A DNA stretch of 64,000 nt from Desulfovibrio sp. JC010 (lineage in GTDB: Bacteria > Desulfobacterota > Desulfovibrionia > Desulfovibrionales > Desulfovibrionaceae), in contig NZ_VOIQ01000010.1 of assembly GCF_010470675.1 (NCBI RefSeq), positions 142,036 to 206,035 of the forward strand, written 5' to 3'. The notes below the pieces were generated by a model, which had not been told where the DNA came from, ran no database searches, and worked only from the letters and a program-made list of their open reading frames with translations. Position 1 is the first letter of the stretch. Every line of letters starts with the position of its first letter. The position numbers were made by a program, and so were the translations under genes. Below, piece after piece: positions 39,951 through 50,516 of this stretch.

Positions 39951-40634
39951 ATGATTCCCATCGGCTCACTTGTGAACGGTGCTGCCATCATCGGCGGTTC
40001 CATTATCGGCATCCTGCTGCACAGCAGGTTTCCGGAACGTATCCGGGAGATTATTTTTCAGGCTCTGGGGCTTGGCGTGCTGCTCATCGGCATCCAGATG
40101 TCTTTGAAGGTTGAAGATATTCTTGTTGTCATCTTCAGCCTGATCATAGGTGGAATCCTTGGGGAACTGCTCCGGCTGGATACCCTTTTCGAACGCGGGG
40201 CCGCATGGCTGAAAAAGAAAGTCGGCTCCAGCGACACCCGATTCATTGACGGCATGATCACCGCTTCCCTTATTTTCTGCATCGGTGCCATGGCCATTAT
40301 CGGCTCACTGGAGGAAGGCATAAACGGCAACACCGACATCCTGTACACCAAGGCCATGCTGGACGGTTTCGCATCCATCGCCCTTGCTTCATCCTATGGG
40401 ATCGGGGTGCTCTTTTCCTTTATCCCGGTGGTCATCTATCAGGGCGCACTGACCCTTTTTGCCGGTTCATTTCAGGAATACTTCTCCCCGCTGATGATCG
40501 GTCAGCTGACCGCCTGCGGCGGGCTGCTCATCATCGGCATCAGCCTTACCATTCTGGACATCAAGAAAATCAACCTCGCCAACCTGCTGCCTTCACTGGG
40601 AGCGGTTATCGCGCTTACAGCACTGCTGAACTGA
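39951..40634 (+). CDS. DUF554 family membrane protein (YdfK-like)
   Basis: About 227 residues from ATG 39951. IPIGSLVNGAAIIGGSIIGILLH, LGLGVLLIGIQMSLK, LEEGINGNTDILYTKAMLDGFASIALASSYGIGV and TACGGLLIIGISL are all typical of DUF554 proteins, with about seven transmembrane segments. They are inner-membrane proteins of unknown transport function. First gene of the chromosomal segment right of the tRNA; single transcription unit. Confidence 0.88.
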   Translation: MIPIGSLVNGAAIIGGSIIGILLHSRFPERIREIIFQALGLGVLLIGIQMSLKVEDILVVIFSLIIGGILGELLRLDTLFERGAAWLKKKVGSSDTRFIDGMITASLIFCIGAMAIIGSLEEGINGNTDILYTKAMLDGFASIALASSYGIGVLFSFIPVVIYQGALTLFAGSFQEYFSPLMIGQLTACGGLLIIGISLTILDIKKINLANLLPSLGAVIALTALLN

Positions 40635-40707
40635 CTTCACCAAAAAAGCGGACGTTTTAAACGTTTTCTTCATTGAATATTAAGTTTGGATAGGTTTTAA
40701 TACCCTT

Positions 40708-42906
40708 ATGAAACTCCGCTGGAAACTGCTCATAGTACTGCTGACTTTTTCCCTGACTCCTTTGTTCGTGCTCAAAACACACGGACTGAATTCACTTAAG
40801 GAGCTGGGGGCTGATCTGCAGACCCAGACCCGTGTAACCCTGCTGGAACGGGCCACCCGCACCCTTGCCGATCAGGCCAAGGGTGCTGCGGTCATGATCA
40901 ATATTGAGGAAAGACTTTACAAAAGCAGCCTCAACAGCATTCAGGGAGAAGCGGAACTGCGGTTGAACGATGATGATACAGCCCCGCAGGTGAAAAAAGC
41001 TTTCATTACCACTCCAAACACAAGCTTTGACAAACCGGAGCTCATCAACATCCCTGCCTATAAAAAACGGGCACTTTTAGGCAAAAGCGGGAACCGCAAA
41101 AACAGCCACACCCAGATGGCCGACATCCAGCGCGGAGACCTCATTGACCTGCCTGTTACGCTCGACCATGTTTCGTTTTGGCTGGCCGGGGATCTGACCC
41201 GTGAACAAGCCGCAAGAGATATCAACAGAATCACCCCCCTGCTGGATGATTTCAAAACATCCGCCGCTGTTTTGCAGGATCTCGTTCTCTGGCAGGAAAT
41301 CATCCTTGAAAACGGTCTGGTTGCCAGCTATCCGGGTCATACTTCCTTTCCCAGAAAGTATGACCCCAGAACCCACGAATGGTACAAAGCAACCCGCAAG
41401 CTGGGTACAGCAAACTGGACCCTTCCGTCCACCGATGCAGCCACAAAAACCCTCTGCAACAGGTTGACCGCCCCGCTTTATGGAGCTGACGGTCAATTCA
41501 TCGGAGTTGCTTCACTGGTAATCCCCATTGGGGAGAGCATAAACAAAGCCCTCATTTCAACCGACATCCAGAAAGCAAAAGTACTGATGGTCTCGACTTT
41601 GTATCGGGAAGAAGAGCAACAGAATTCACTGCTGGTAATCAGTAAGATAGGCGAGGAGCAGGATGAAAACAGATTCCGCCCTGAACATGGGCGATTCTGG
41701 CAGGCTCCCCCGAAAAAAGAATGGCTGAGCGAAGATAACCCTGAATTCAAAACTCTGATCACAGATGTTGATGAAAAGAATTCAGGTGTTCTGCAGATGA
41801 ATTACAAGGGAGTCCCTTCCTTGTGGACATACAGCCCTGTAAACAAAGCCGTATCCATTCTCATCATCACCCCGGTTCACGAATTCACAGCCGAGGCGGA
41901 TGAAGCCGAACAGTATGTGCGGGAAAGCATTGCCAACCAGTACGAAGGAACTTCGCTGATCGCACTGGCGGTAATCCTGTCCATCGCGGTTGTAGCCTTT
42001 TTTGTGGCCCAGAGCCTATCCACACCCATCCGCAAAATTTCAGAAGCCATGACCAAGGTGGGTGAGGGAGACTGGGATGCCCGTGCGGACTTCCACTCCA
42101 GGGATGAGCTTGGCGACCTTGCTGAAAATTTCAATATCATGGTCCCGCAACTACGCGAGCATTCCCAGATCAGGCAGGCCCTGAGTCTGGCCGATGAAGC
42201 CCAGCAGTCACTTTTCCCGCAGGCTTCCCCCGTTGTGGAAGGAGTCGAGATAGGAGCACGCTGCACCTTTTCCGAAAAGACCGGGGGCGACTACTATGAC
42301 TTTTTAGGCTGCTCCACCTGCGGCCCGAATACTTTTGCCACGGCCATCGGCGATGTGTCCGGCCATGGCATAAGCGCAGCCCTGCTCATGACCAGTGCCC
42401 GGGCCTACATGCGCGCCCTTTCCGGCCGAGGCAAAACTCTGGTAGAGGCAGCAGTGGAACTCAACCGCCTTGTTACCAAGGATTGCGCCCAGACCGGGCA
42501 CTTCATGACCATGTTCATGGCCGTCTGCAATGCTGAGAAAAGAATCGTCAACTGGATCAGGGCCGGGCATGACCCCGGACTGGTCTACACCCCCGAAGAA
42601 GACCGTTTTGATCAACTTCTGGGCGAAGGGCTGGCTCTCGGTGTGGATGAAGATTATCCTTACCGCGAATACGCGACCCCCATGAATCAAGGGCAGATCA
42701 TGGTTCTTTACACTGACGGCATCTGGGAAGCGCACGACCTTTCAGGCAAGCAGTTCGGTAAGGAGCGTCTGAAACAACTTATTCGCGACAACAGCCACAA
42801 GCAGGCTCAGGAAATAGCGGACACGATTCTCATTGAAGTGGCTGCCTACCGCAAAGGTTTTCCGCTGGAAGATGACTGCACAATCATAGTGGTGAAATTT
42901 TTATGA
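40708..42906 (+). CDS. membrane sensor with Cache, HAMP and SpoIIE/PP2C phosphatase domains
   Basis: 732 residues. An N-terminal membrane segment (LRWKLLIVLLTFSLTPLF), a periplasmic Cache-like domain of about 370 residues (YDPRTHEWYKATRK, LTAPLYGADGQFIGVASLVI), a second membrane segment (LIALAVILSIAVVAFFVA), a HAMP domain (ISEAMTKVGEGDWDARADF) and a C-terminal PP2C domain with its metal ligands (GGDYYDF, IGDVSGHGISAALLM, IRAGHDPGLVY, LYTDGIWEAH). RsbU/RsbP-type proteins of this layout control anti-sigma-factor antagonists. The stop overlaps the next start (ATGA), so it works with that membrane protein. It probably senses an extracellular ligand. Confidence 0.92.
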   Translation: MKLRWKLLIVLLTFSLTPLFVLKTHGLNSLKELGADLQTQTRVTLLERATRTLADQAKGAAVMINIEERLYKSSLNSIQGEAELRLNDDDTAPQVKKAFITTPNTSFDKPELINIPAYKKRALLGKSGNRKNSHTQMADIQRGDLIDLPVTLDHVSFWLAGDLTREQAARDINRITPLLDDFKTSAAVLQDLVLWQEIILENGLVASYPGHTSFPRKYDPRTHEWYKATRKLGTANWTLPSTDAATKTLCNRLTAPLYGADGQFIGVASLVIPIGESINKALISTDIQKAKVLMVSTLYREEEQQNSLLVISKIGEEQDENRFRPEHGRFWQAPPKKEWLSEDNPEFKTLITDVDEKNSGVLQMNYKGVPSLWTYSPVNKAVSILIITPVHEFTAEADEAEQYVRESIANQYEGTSLIALAVILSIAVVAFFVAQSLSTPIRKISEAMTKVGEGDWDARADFHSRDELGDLAENFNIMVPQLREHSQIRQALSLADEAQQSLFPQASPVVEGVEIGARCTFSEKTGGDYYDFLGCSTCGPNTFATAIGDVSGHGISAALLMTSARAYMRALSGRGKTLVEAAVELNRLVTKDCAQTGHFMTMFMAVCNAEKRIVNWIRAGHDPGLVYTPEEDRFDQLLGEGLALGVDEDYPYREYATPMNQGQIMVLYTDGIWEAHDLSGKQFGKERLKQLIRDNSHKQAQEIADTILIEVAAYRKGFPLEDDCTIIVVKFL

Positions 42907-43757
42907 GATATTCCATTTATGAACTGGCTACCTATGCCTTCGACCCGCTGCATGCGTTCTGGAAAAACGAAAAAACGGAACGGGCTGTAGCGGGTCTGCT
43001 CATAGCCTGTTTTCTGGCCGCCCTGCTTGGCATTGAGCTGGGCAGGCAGGGTTTGCTGTCCGAAGTCATTGCAGCCAAGACTCCTACCAGCCACTATGCC
43101 GCAGTAGGCATAGCATTTACTTTGGTGCTGGTGCTGGAGGTGATCAGCTTTATCTTCGTACTGCCCTGTTCTCTTTCCAAATCCGTGGGCAAACAGCTGG
43201 AAATCCTCTGCCTGATCCTGATCCGCAATTCATTCAAGGAACTGGTCAATTTCCCGGAGCCGATCACTTTTACCGGAGATATGACCCCCATCTACCAGAT
43301 ACTTTCGGACGGAGCCGGAGCCTTTGCGGTTTTTGTCTTGCTGGGAATCTACTACCGTATCCAGAAACCGCTGCCCACACTGGGACCATCTGCGAAATTC
43401 TGCTACGTTGCCTCCAAAAAGCTGGTCTCCCTGATACTGCTCGGCCTGTTCATGGGCCTCAGCGGCTACCTGCTCTACTGCTCGATAACCGGAAAGCCGA
43501 CATTTGACTTCTTCAGCACTTTTTACACTATCCTGATCTTCAGTGATATCCTGCTGGTACTCATTTCCCAGCGTTTTCTTCCGGCTTTCCATGCGGTTTT
43601 CAGGAACTCCGGCTTCGCTCTGGTCACCCTGCTGATCAGACTTGCGCTTGCGGCCCCGCCCTTCTACAATGCAGCACTGGGGGTTGCTTCGGCCGGGTTT
43701 GCGGTCCTTTTAACCCTCGCTTATAATTCATTTTACCGAAACGAAAAGGAATCCTGA
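42903..43757 (+). CDS. multi-pass membrane protein coupled to the SpoIIE-type sensor
   Basis: 284 residues with about seven hydrophobic segments (VAGLLIACFLAALLGIELG, ALVLEVISFIFVLP, FVLLGIYYRIQ, LILLGLFMGLSGYLLY, ILIFSDILLVLI). The family is not recognised. Translation is coupled to the phosphatase gene by a 4-base overlap and 2 bases separate its stop from the LOG gene. It may be a partner or target in the same signalling unit (inference). Stop is TGA. Confidence 0.75.
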   Translation: MRYSIYELATYAFDPLHAFWKNEKTERAVAGLLIACFLAALLGIELGRQGLLSEVIAAKTPTSHYAAVGIAFTLVLVLEVISFIFVLPCSLSKSVGKQLEILCLILIRNSFKELVNFPEPITFTGDMTPIYQILSDGAGAFAVFVLLGIYYRIQKPLPTLGPSAKFCYVASKKLVSLILLGLFMGLSGYLLYCSITGKPTFDFFSTFYTILIFSDILLVLISQRFLPAFHAVFRNSGFALVTLLIRLALAAPPFYNAALGVASAGFAVLLTLAYNSFYRNEKES

Positions 43758-43759
43758 GA

Positions 43760-44359
43760 ATGAAAAGCATATGTGTTTTCCTCGGCGCAAATCCGGGAAA
43801 CGACCCTAAATACGCGCAGGCGGCCCGCAACATGGGCCGGGAGCTGGCTGAGCGCGGCCTGACCACGGTTTACGGAGGCTCGCGCACCGGATTGATGGGC
43901 ATACTGGCCCAGTCCGCCCTTGATGCCGGGGGCAAAGTCATCGGGGTAATTCCTGAAAGCCTCTACAAAATTGAGATAGCCCACACCGAACTGACCGAGC
44001 TGCACGTCTCCGATTCCATGCATGAGCGCAAGGCACTCATGGCCGAGCTTTCCGACGGTTTCGTGGCCATGCCCGGCGGAATCGGCACCATGGATGAAAT
44101 TTTTGAAATCTTCACCTGGGCACAGCTCGGATTTCACACCAAACCCTGCGGCCTGCTCAATGTGGACGGCTACTACAACAAACTGCTCTCTTTTCTGGAC
44201 GGCGTGGTTGAGGAAGGATTCCTGAAAGATATGCACCGGGAAAAACTGCTTATCGCTGAAACACCGGACCTGCTCATTGAAGCCTTTGCCACCTACGAAC
44301 CTCCGTCCGGCTCCAAATGGGTGGAAAAGGTTGAAGTCGACCAGCGCAAGAGCCAGTAA
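43760..44359 (+). CDS. LOG-family protein (TIGR00730, nucleotide 5'-monophosphate phosphoribohydrolase-like)
   Basis: 199 residues with the full signature: VFLGANPGNDPKYAQAA, VYGGSRTGLMGILAQSAL, HERKALMAELSDGFVAMPGGIGTMDEIFE (PGGxGTxxE catalytic motif), TWAQLGFHTKPCGLLN. In plants LOG makes free cytokinins; in bacteria these enzymes release ribose phosphate from nucleoside monophosphates and may have housekeeping roles. It is the last gene of the three-gene unit starting at 40708, followed by a terminator. Confidence 0.93.
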   Translation: MKSICVFLGANPGNDPKYAQAARNMGRELAERGLTTVYGGSRTGLMGILAQSALDAGGKVIGVIPESLYKIEIAHTELTELHVSDSMHERKALMAELSDGFVAMPGGIGTMDEIFEIFTWAQLGFHTKPCGLLNVDGYYNKLLSFLDGVVEEGFLKDMHREKLLIAETPDLLIEAFATYEPPSGSKWVEKVEVDQRKSQ

Positions 44360-44388
44360 AGCCGACGAATAATACCAACACAGGAAAA

Positions 44389-44424
44389 GCACTGCATGAA
44401 AACTAAAATCATGCGGTGCTTTTT
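44389..44424 (+). terminator. intrinsic terminator
   Basis: GCACTGCATG (44389-44398) and CATGCGGTGC (44410-44419), 10-bp stem with one wobble pair, then TTTTTGG. Confidence 0.75.
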
Positions 44425-44552
44425 GGTTTTGCATTCCCGGCAATGCAAAACATGCTAATATATTACGTAGAATAACAGGACAATGCTGGATAAAACGGAC
44501 TTATTCTTGTAAATAAGTAATTCAAACCAATTTCACAACGGAGATTCACACC

Positions 44553-45752
44553 ATGAAACAGTCCGAATACATTGAACTTGAAGACAGATTTGGTGCCCGG
44601 AATTACAAACCTCTCGATGTTGTTATTGAAAAAGGCGAAGGGGTCTGGGTCTGGGATGTTGAAGGGAACAAATATATGGACTGCCTCTCCGCCTACTCCG
44701 CAGTAAATCAGGGCCATTGCCATCCGCGTATAAAAAAAGCCATGCAGGATCAGCTGAACAAACTGACCCTGACCTCACGGGCCTTCCGTAACGACCAGTT
44801 GGGACTTTTCTACGAAGAACTCTGCTCCCTGACCAATTCCCATAAAGTGCTGCCCATGAACAGCGGTGCCGAAGCCGTGGAAACCGCCATCAAAGCGGTG
44901 CGCAAATGGGGCTACGAGGTAAAGGGAGTCCCCGAAGACCGCGCTGAAATCATCGTCTGCAGTGACAACTTCCACGGAAGGACCATCACCATCGTCAGCT
45001 TTTCCACCGACCTCGGCTCACGCAAAGGTTTCGGCCCTTTCACCCCCGGCTTCAAAATCATCCCCTTCGGTAATGCCGATGCCCTTGAAGCAAGCATTAC
45101 CCCCAAGACAGTGGCTTTCATGGTCGAACCCATTCAGGGCGAAGCCGGGGTTATCATTCCCCCGGACGGCTACCTCAGAAGAGTCCGTGAAATATGCACT
45201 GCCAACAACATCAGCCTGATCCTCGATGAAATCCAGACCGGACTGGGCCGCACCGGAAAAATGCTGGCCGAAGAACACGAAGGAATTGAAGCGGACATCA
45301 CTCTCATCGGAAAAGCCCTTTCCGGCGGCTTCTACCCGGTATCGGCTGTGCTTTCCAACACCGAAGTCCTCGGCGTACTCAAACCCGGTGAACACGGCTC
45401 AACCTTCGGCGGCAACCCGCTGGCCTGTGCTGTAGCCCGGGAAGCCCTTAAGGTGCTCAACGAAGAAAAGCTGATTGAAAACGCTGAAAAAATGGGTGAA
45501 AGATTCCTTGCCGGACTGCGTTCCGTTAATAACAGCAAGATCAGGGAAGTACGCGGCCGCGGCCTCCTGCTGGCAGTGGAATTCAAACAGAATGCGGGCG
45601 GAGCACGCCAGTACTGCGAAAAGCTGAAAGATGCCGGATTGCTCTGCAAAGAGACCCACGACAACATCATCCGCTTTGCACCTCCACTGGTGATCAATGC
45701 GGAGCAGGTGGACTGGGCACTGGAACGCATCAAGCTCATTATCTCTGTTTAG
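44553..45752 (+). CDS. rocD: ornithine aminotransferase (class III)
   Basis: 399 residues, the normal length. [85 protein letters not shown] (PLP-contacting Asp) and [17 protein letters not shown] with the Schiff-base lysine. The [10 protein letters not shown] and [10 protein letters not shown] patterns are specific to ornithine--oxo-acid transaminases. It converts ornithine and 2-oxoglutarate to glutamate semialdehyde and glutamate, linking arginine and proline pools. The 5' leader is about 130 bases with GGAG before the ATG. The large kinase gene begins directly after it. Confidence 0.93.
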   Translation: MKQSEYIELEDRFGARNYKPLDVVIEKGEGVWVWDVEGNKYMDCLSAYSAVNQGHCHPRIKKAMQDQLNKLTLTSRAFRNDQLGLFYEELCSLTNSHKVLPMNSGAEAVETAIKAVRKWGYEVKGVPEDRAEIIVCSDNFHGRTITIVSFSTDLGSRKGFGPFTPGFKIIPFGNADALEASITPKTVAFMVEPIQGEAGVIIPPDGYLRRVREICTANNISLILDEIQTGLGRTGKMLAEEHEGIEADITLIGKALSGGFYPVSAVLSNTEVLGVLKPGEHGSTFGGNPLACAVAREALKVLNEEKLIENAEKMGERFLAGLRSVNNSKIREVRGRGLLLAVEFKQNAGGARQYCEKLKDAGLLCKETHDNIIRFAPPLVINAEQVDWALERIKLIISV

Positions 45753-45771
45753 TACAGCCCCACAATCAGCC

Positions 45772-48700
45772 ATGGATAGACACATGCCGTTTAAGATAAG
45801 ATTTGCGACCATCACCACAGGTCTTCTGATATTATTCTTACTACCTATAACATCGGCACTTGCATTTCAGGAAGAACTCAGGTTTGACAGGTTGTCCTTG
45901 AATGAAGGATTGTCACAATCCTCTATCCTGTGCATGTTGCAGGACTCCCGGGGGTTCCTATGGTTCGGGACATATGAAGGGCTGAACCGCTACGACGGCA
46001 GGCACATAAAAATCTACAAGGGCGGCAAGAACAAGGGAGAACTCTCGGACGGCAACATCTGCGCCCTTTACGAAGACAGCTCCGGAACGCTCTGGGTAGG
46101 GACCAAAGGCGGCGGGCTGAACCGCTACAACCGGCTGACCGACAGCTTCACCAGCTTTCGTCCTGATCCGGACAACCCCAATTCCATCTCAGATAAAGAT
46201 GTGAGTGCCATTTTTGAAGACTCCAAAGGAAAACTATGGGTGGGAACCAATGCGGGCCTGAACCTGTTCAACCGCAACTCAGCCTCCTTCACCAGCTTCA
46301 AACACTCGGATCAACCGGACAGCATCAGCCATGATGAAATCAGGGCGATCTACGAAGACCGGTCCGGACGTCTCTGGGTGGGGACTGCGGCAGGACTGAA
46401 CCTGTTTGATGACAAGCAGAAATCATTCAGAAACTTTCGATATGACCCTGCCGACCAAAGCAGCATTTGTGATGATACCGTACTCTGCTTTTACCAGCAG
46501 AAAAAAAATGAATTATGGGTGGGAACCAAAAAAGGGATTTCCGTCCTTGATCCCGGCAGCGGAAAATTCAAAACCATGTTCCGCTCGCTGGAAATAAACG
46601 ACATTTACGAAGACCGGTCCGGCAACCTCTGGCTGGGGACTCTGGAAGGTTTGGCCAAAAGAAAACCGGAAACCTCCGGCCAGATCCCTGAAAAGATGAA
46701 ATTTAATTTTTTCAGGAACAACCAGCTTGATCCCCAGAGCCTGGGCAGCAACAAAGTCACCAAAATTCTGGAAGATAATTCCGGAGTTATCTGGGTCGCC
46801 ACCTATACGGACGGGCTGAGCAAGCTTACCCCTAAAATGCGGGCCTTCGGCATCCTGACCCGCCAGCCGTGGAAAAAGAACACCCTTTCCGGGCTGGAAG
46901 TAAGTGCCGTACTTGAAGACAAGGAAGGGCTGCTCTGGATCGGGACATACAAAAACGGGCTTAACACCTACGATCCCCGCAACGGTAGAATAGAAAGCTA
47001 CAGCACAAACTCCCCGGCCCCGTGGAATTTATCCGGCAACAGAATTAACTGCATTTTTCAGGACAGTTCCGGACTTATCTGGGTGGGAACCCGCAAAAAA
47101 GGCATCTTTGTAATCCATAAAAAGAAAGGGATCGTAAAACGATACAAGTGGAACAAACAAAACGACAATTCCCTGAGCCAGAATAACATCTGGTGGATCT
47201 ACGAAGGCAGCATGGGCTACATCTGGATCGGGACCAGCAAAAAGGGCCTCAACCGTCTGGACCGCAAAACCGGGGAATTTAAACGGTACAAGCATTCGGA
47301 TTCCGATCCGTCCAGTCTCGGCCACAAAAGGGTCCGCAACATATTCGAGGACAGCAACAACAATTTCTGGGTCTGCACCAATGCCGGGCTGAATCTCATG
47401 GACCGGGAAAAAGGCACCTTTAAACATTTCCGCCATGATCCCGCAAATCCGCACTCTCTCTCCAACGACCGGGTCACCCCCGTTGCCGAAGCTGCGGACG
47501 GTTCCCTCTGGCTGGGAACAGATTCCGGGCTGAACCGTTTTGATCCCGTAAGTAAAATATTCACCCGCTACACGGTGAAGGACGGCCTGGCCAATGACGG
47601 CATACAAGGGCTCTGCCTCGACAGCAAAGGCCATGTCTGGGTTTCCACCTTCAAAGGAATCTCCCGTCTCGATCCGGTCAGCGGGCAGGTCTGGAATTTC
47701 GGTCCGTCCGACGGGTTGCAGGGCATCGAATTCTGGATCAATTCCTATAATATGGGCCAGAGCGGAAAGATGTACTTCGGCGGACTGAAGGGACTGAACA
47801 TGTTCACCCCCCGTGACATCAAGATCAACCTCACCCCGCCGAAACTGGTCATCACCGGGATGAATATCATGAATTCCCCGGCCAGACTTGAACGCAATAT
47901 CACTGAGTCTGATCAGGTCACCCTGTCATGGAAAGACGCCATGTTCAGCTTTGATTTTTCCGCCCTTGATTACCAGAACCCGGACCTGAATAAATACCAG
48001 TACATGCTGGAAGGATTTAATAACGAATGGATTGACGGACCGGAAGCCAAAGCCACCTTCACCAACTTCGACCATGGTAACTATATCTTCAGGGTTCGGG
48101 GTTCCAACAGCGACGGAATCTGGAACAAAGAAGGGATCAGCCTGAAAATAACCATCATCCCCCCGTTCTGGAAAACATGGTGGTTCCAGACCTGCCTGTT
48201 CATCGCTCTCATCATGCTGCTGATCCTGATCATTAACCGGAGAACCCGGGCAGTGGAACGGCAGAAAGAACTGCTGGCCCGGGAAGTGGAGGCCAGAACA
48301 TCCGACCTGAATCAGGAAATCGAGGAACACAAAAGAACCGAAAAACGGCTTGAACAGGCCATCCTGAAAACAGAAGAAGCCAACGAGGCCAAAAGTGCCT
48401 TCCTTGCCAGCATGAGCCACGAGATACGCACCCCGCTGAACTCCATTCTGGGGGTGGCGGACCTGCTCAAGAATTCGGACATGACTGACGAACAGACTGA
48501 ATATGTCAATATATTTGAATCTTCAGGTGAAGTTCTGCTGACCATCATCAACGACATCCTTGATTTTTCTAAAATCGAAGCCAACCACGTTAAACTGGAA
48601 TCCATCCCGCTGGACCTGCTGCAGGAGACCGAGTCGCTCATGTATCTGCAGTCCACCGCCGCAACTTCCCGGCATGTGGCCCTGATCCTGCGTTACAAGC

Positions 48701-49911
48701 CGGATGTACCGGAAGTTGTTATCGGTGACCCCACCCGCTTGCGTCAGATACTGCTCAACATCCTTTCCAATGCTGTGAAATTCACCAGCCGGGGGGAAGT
48801 AAGCATGGTTGTATCCCGTTCAGGTGAAGGAGGGTCGCCCGAGAACATAACCTTCACCATCTCCGATACGGGCATAGGCATCAGTGCTGACAAGCTGGAA
48901 TCCATCTTCGAACCATTTTCGCAGGCTGATTCCTCTACCACCCGCAGGTACGGCGGTTCCGGGCTGGGTCTTTCCATCAGCCGCAAACTGACCGAGCTTA
49001 TGGGCGGAGCCATTTCCGCAACCAGCACTCCCGGCAAAGGCAGTACCTTCATGGTCACCCTGCCGCTGCCCCGTGATCCGGGGCAACCTGCGGCCGCTGA
49101 AGCGGACCTCGGATATTCACAGATACTGGTGGCGGCGCAGAATCCCGAAACATTGGGTTCGCTCTGCGAAACCCTGAAATATTTCAATGGTGCCACTACC
49201 CCCTGTTCCACGATGGAGAGCTTGAAAATGCTGCTTTCATCCCCGCAGGTGAACAGGTACAAACTGCTGGTTTACGATCTTTCGCTCAAAAATGCAGACG
49301 GATTGAAGCTGCTCCATTCGCTTAAGGATGAAGGAGTCGAGCTTCCCCCGGTGCTGATGCTTCAGCAGGGAGCCGGGTTTGACCGCAATCTGTTGGAACA
49401 GGGTATCAACGGACGAGGGCAGCCGCTTCCGGCCTCACGAAAGCTGCTGCTTCGCAATGTCATGGAGCTGCTGCAGATATCCTGCTCTCTGGAAACCAAA
49501 CCTCAGAACAAAGAACAAATGCAGCTTCCGGCCATGAGAATCCTGCTGGCTGAAGACAATATCTCCAATCAGGAACTGCTCAGGCATTTTTTCAAAAACA
49601 CAGGTGTTACCCTTGTGGTGGCGGCTGACGGGAAGCAGGCTTTAAAGCTGGCTGTAAACGATAATTTTGATATAATCCTGCTTGATATGGAAATGCCGGT
49701 CATGGACGGTTATGAATTTCTCAGAAAATTCAGAGAACATGAACCGGACACTTCTCTCCCGAGGACCGGGATAATAGCACTGACAGCCCATGTTTCCTCT
49801 GAGTACAGGGAAAAATGCATTGCCGACGGTGCCGACACATTCATGTCCAAGCCCATCAAAAGGGACAAATTGCTGCAGGCAGCTGTCAACCTTTATAAAA
49901 ATTTGAAATAA
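45772..49911 (+). CDS. hybrid two-component system: propeller sensor, histidine kinase, two receiver domains
   Basis: About 1379 residues. An N-terminal signal anchor (ITTGLLILFLLPITSALA) leads into many Reg_prop repeats (LWVGT...GLNRY/LWIGT...GL, at least twelve) forming two propellers, then a Y_Y_Y domain (YQYMLEGFNNEWIDGPEAKATF), one membrane segment (WWFQTCLFIALIMLLILII) and a coiled coil. Next come HisKA ([19 protein letters not shown], phospho-His), HATPase_c (NAVKFTSRGE, DTGIGIS, GSGLGLSISRKL), a degenerate receiver-like segment and a C-terminal receiver ([22 protein letters not shown] with the phospho-Asp, MSKPIKRDK). The start could also be the ATG at 45784. It is a periplasmic-sensor hybrid kinase like those for polysaccharides or other ligands; no adjacent regulator gene is present. 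Confidence 0.93.
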   Translation: MDRHMPFKIRFATITTGLLILFLLPITSALAFQEELRFDRLSLNEGLSQSSILCMLQDSRGFLWFGTYEGLNRYDGRHIKIYKGGKNKGELSDGNICALYEDSSGTLWVGTKGGGLNRYNRLTDSFTSFRPDPDNPNSISDKDVSAIFEDSKGKLWVGTNAGLNLFNRNSASFTSFKHSDQPDSISHDEIRAIYEDRSGRLWVGTAAGLNLFDDKQKSFRNFRYDPADQSSICDDTVLCFYQQKKNELWVGTKKGISVLDPGSGKFKTMFRSLEINDIYEDRSGNLWLGTLEGLAKRKPETSGQIPEKMKFNFFRNNQLDPQSLGSNKVTKILEDNSGVIWVATYTDGLSKLTPKMRAFGILTRQPWKKNTLSGLEVSAVLEDKEGLLWIGTYKNGLNTYDPRNGRIESYSTNSPAPWNLSGNRINCIFQDSSGLIWVGTRKKGIFVIHKKKGIVKRYKWNKQNDNSLSQNNIWWIYEGSMGYIWIGTSKKGLNRLDRKTGEFKRYKHSDSDPSSLGHKRVRNIFEDSNNNFWVCTNAGLNLMDREKGTFKHFRHDPANPHSLSNDRVTPVAEAADGSLWLGTDSGLNRFDPVSKIFTRYTVKDGLANDGIQGLCLDSKGHVWVSTFKGISRLDPVSGQVWNFGPSDGLQGIEFWINSYNMGQSGKMYFGGLKGLNMFTPRDIKINLTPPKLVITGMNIMNSPARLERNITESDQVTLSWKDAMFSFDFSALDYQNPDLNKYQYMLEGFNNEWIDGPEAKATFTNFDHGNYIFRVRGSNSDGIWNKEGISLKITIIPPFWKTWWFQTCLFIALIMLLILIINRRTRAVERQKELLAREVEARTSDLNQEIEEHKRTEKRLEQAILKTEEANEAKSAFLASMSHEIRTPLNSILGVADLLKNSDMTDEQTEYVNIFESSGEVLLTIINDILDFSKIEANHVKLESIPLDLLQETESLMYLQSTAATSRHVALILRYKPDVPEVVIGDPTRLRQILLNILSNAVKFTSRGEVSMVVSRSGEGGSPENITFTISDTGIGISADKLESIFEPFSQADSSTTRRYGGSGLGLSISRKLTELMGGAISATSTPGKGSTFMVTLPLPRDPGQPAAAEADLGYSQILVAAQNPETLGSLCETLKYFNGATTPCSTMESLKMLLSSPQVNRYKLLVYDLSLKNADGLKLLHSLKDEGVELPPVLMLQQGAGFDRNLLEQGINGRGQPLPASRKLLLRNVMELLQISCSLETKPQNKEQMQLPAMRILLAEDNISNQELLRHFFKNTGVTLVVAADGKQALKLAVNDNFDIILLDMEMPVMDGYEFLRKFREHEPDTSLPRTGIIALTAHVSSEYREKCIADGADTFMSKPIKRDKLLQAAVNLYKNLK

Positions 49912-50405
49912 TGAACAAACTCACACCCAAGCAAACAAAATGGATACGGGCATTGCATATGCTCAGTGCTTGCCTCTGGGGCGGCGGTGCCCTTTCGCTG
50001 GTCCTGCTGCACTGCCTCTTTGTGCCGGGGTCGGGAGAAGCCCTTTACGGCAGGGATATCTGTCTGAAAATTGTGGACCAGTACGTGGTCACCGCCGGGG
50101 CACTGGGCTGTCTGTGTACGGGCTTCATTTTCGCATGGAAAAGTGCGTGGGGATTTTTCAAATTCAAATGGATCATCACCAAATGGATACTAAACCTCGG
50201 CTTCATCATCTTCGGGTTCACCTGCTACATGCCGTGGCTGGAGCATATGAGCGAGCTTTCCGCCAATACCGGGGCACTGGCCCTGCAGACTCCGGAATAC
50301 CTGCGTAGCCAGCTGCTAAATGAAATTTCGGCCTTCGGAGTTTTCGGCTGCCTGATCTTTCTGGTCTGGGTTTCGGTATTCAAGCCGTGGGGCAGATTAA
50401 AGTAA
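49911..50405 (+). CDS. DUF2269-like small membrane protein
   Basis: 164 residues with four hydrophobic helices. TKWIRALHMLSACLWGGGALSLVLL at the N-terminus, CLCTGFIFAWKSAWGFFKFKW and WILNLGFIIFGFTCYMPWLE match DUF2269-type four-helix membrane proteins. The start codon overlaps the kinase stop by one base (TAATG), so it is translationally coupled to it and may be part of its sensing unit, which is inference. Function unknown. Confidence 0.75.
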   Translation: MNKLTPKQTKWIRALHMLSACLWGGGALSLVLLHCLFVPGSGEALYGRDICLKIVDQYVVTAGALGCLCTGFIFAWKSAWGFFKFKWIITKWILNLGFIIFGFTCYMPWLEHMSELSANTGALALQTPEYLRSQLLNEISAFGVFGCLIFLVWVSVFKPWGRLK

Positions 50406-50516
50406 GCTTGACATCCGCATGCTGCAGATGCTTGATTCTCTTTTGCCCCGCAACTGCTGCCGGGGAATTTCATCGCAAACAAATGAAGGCTACATAATAT
50501 TTCAGGGAGAAACAAC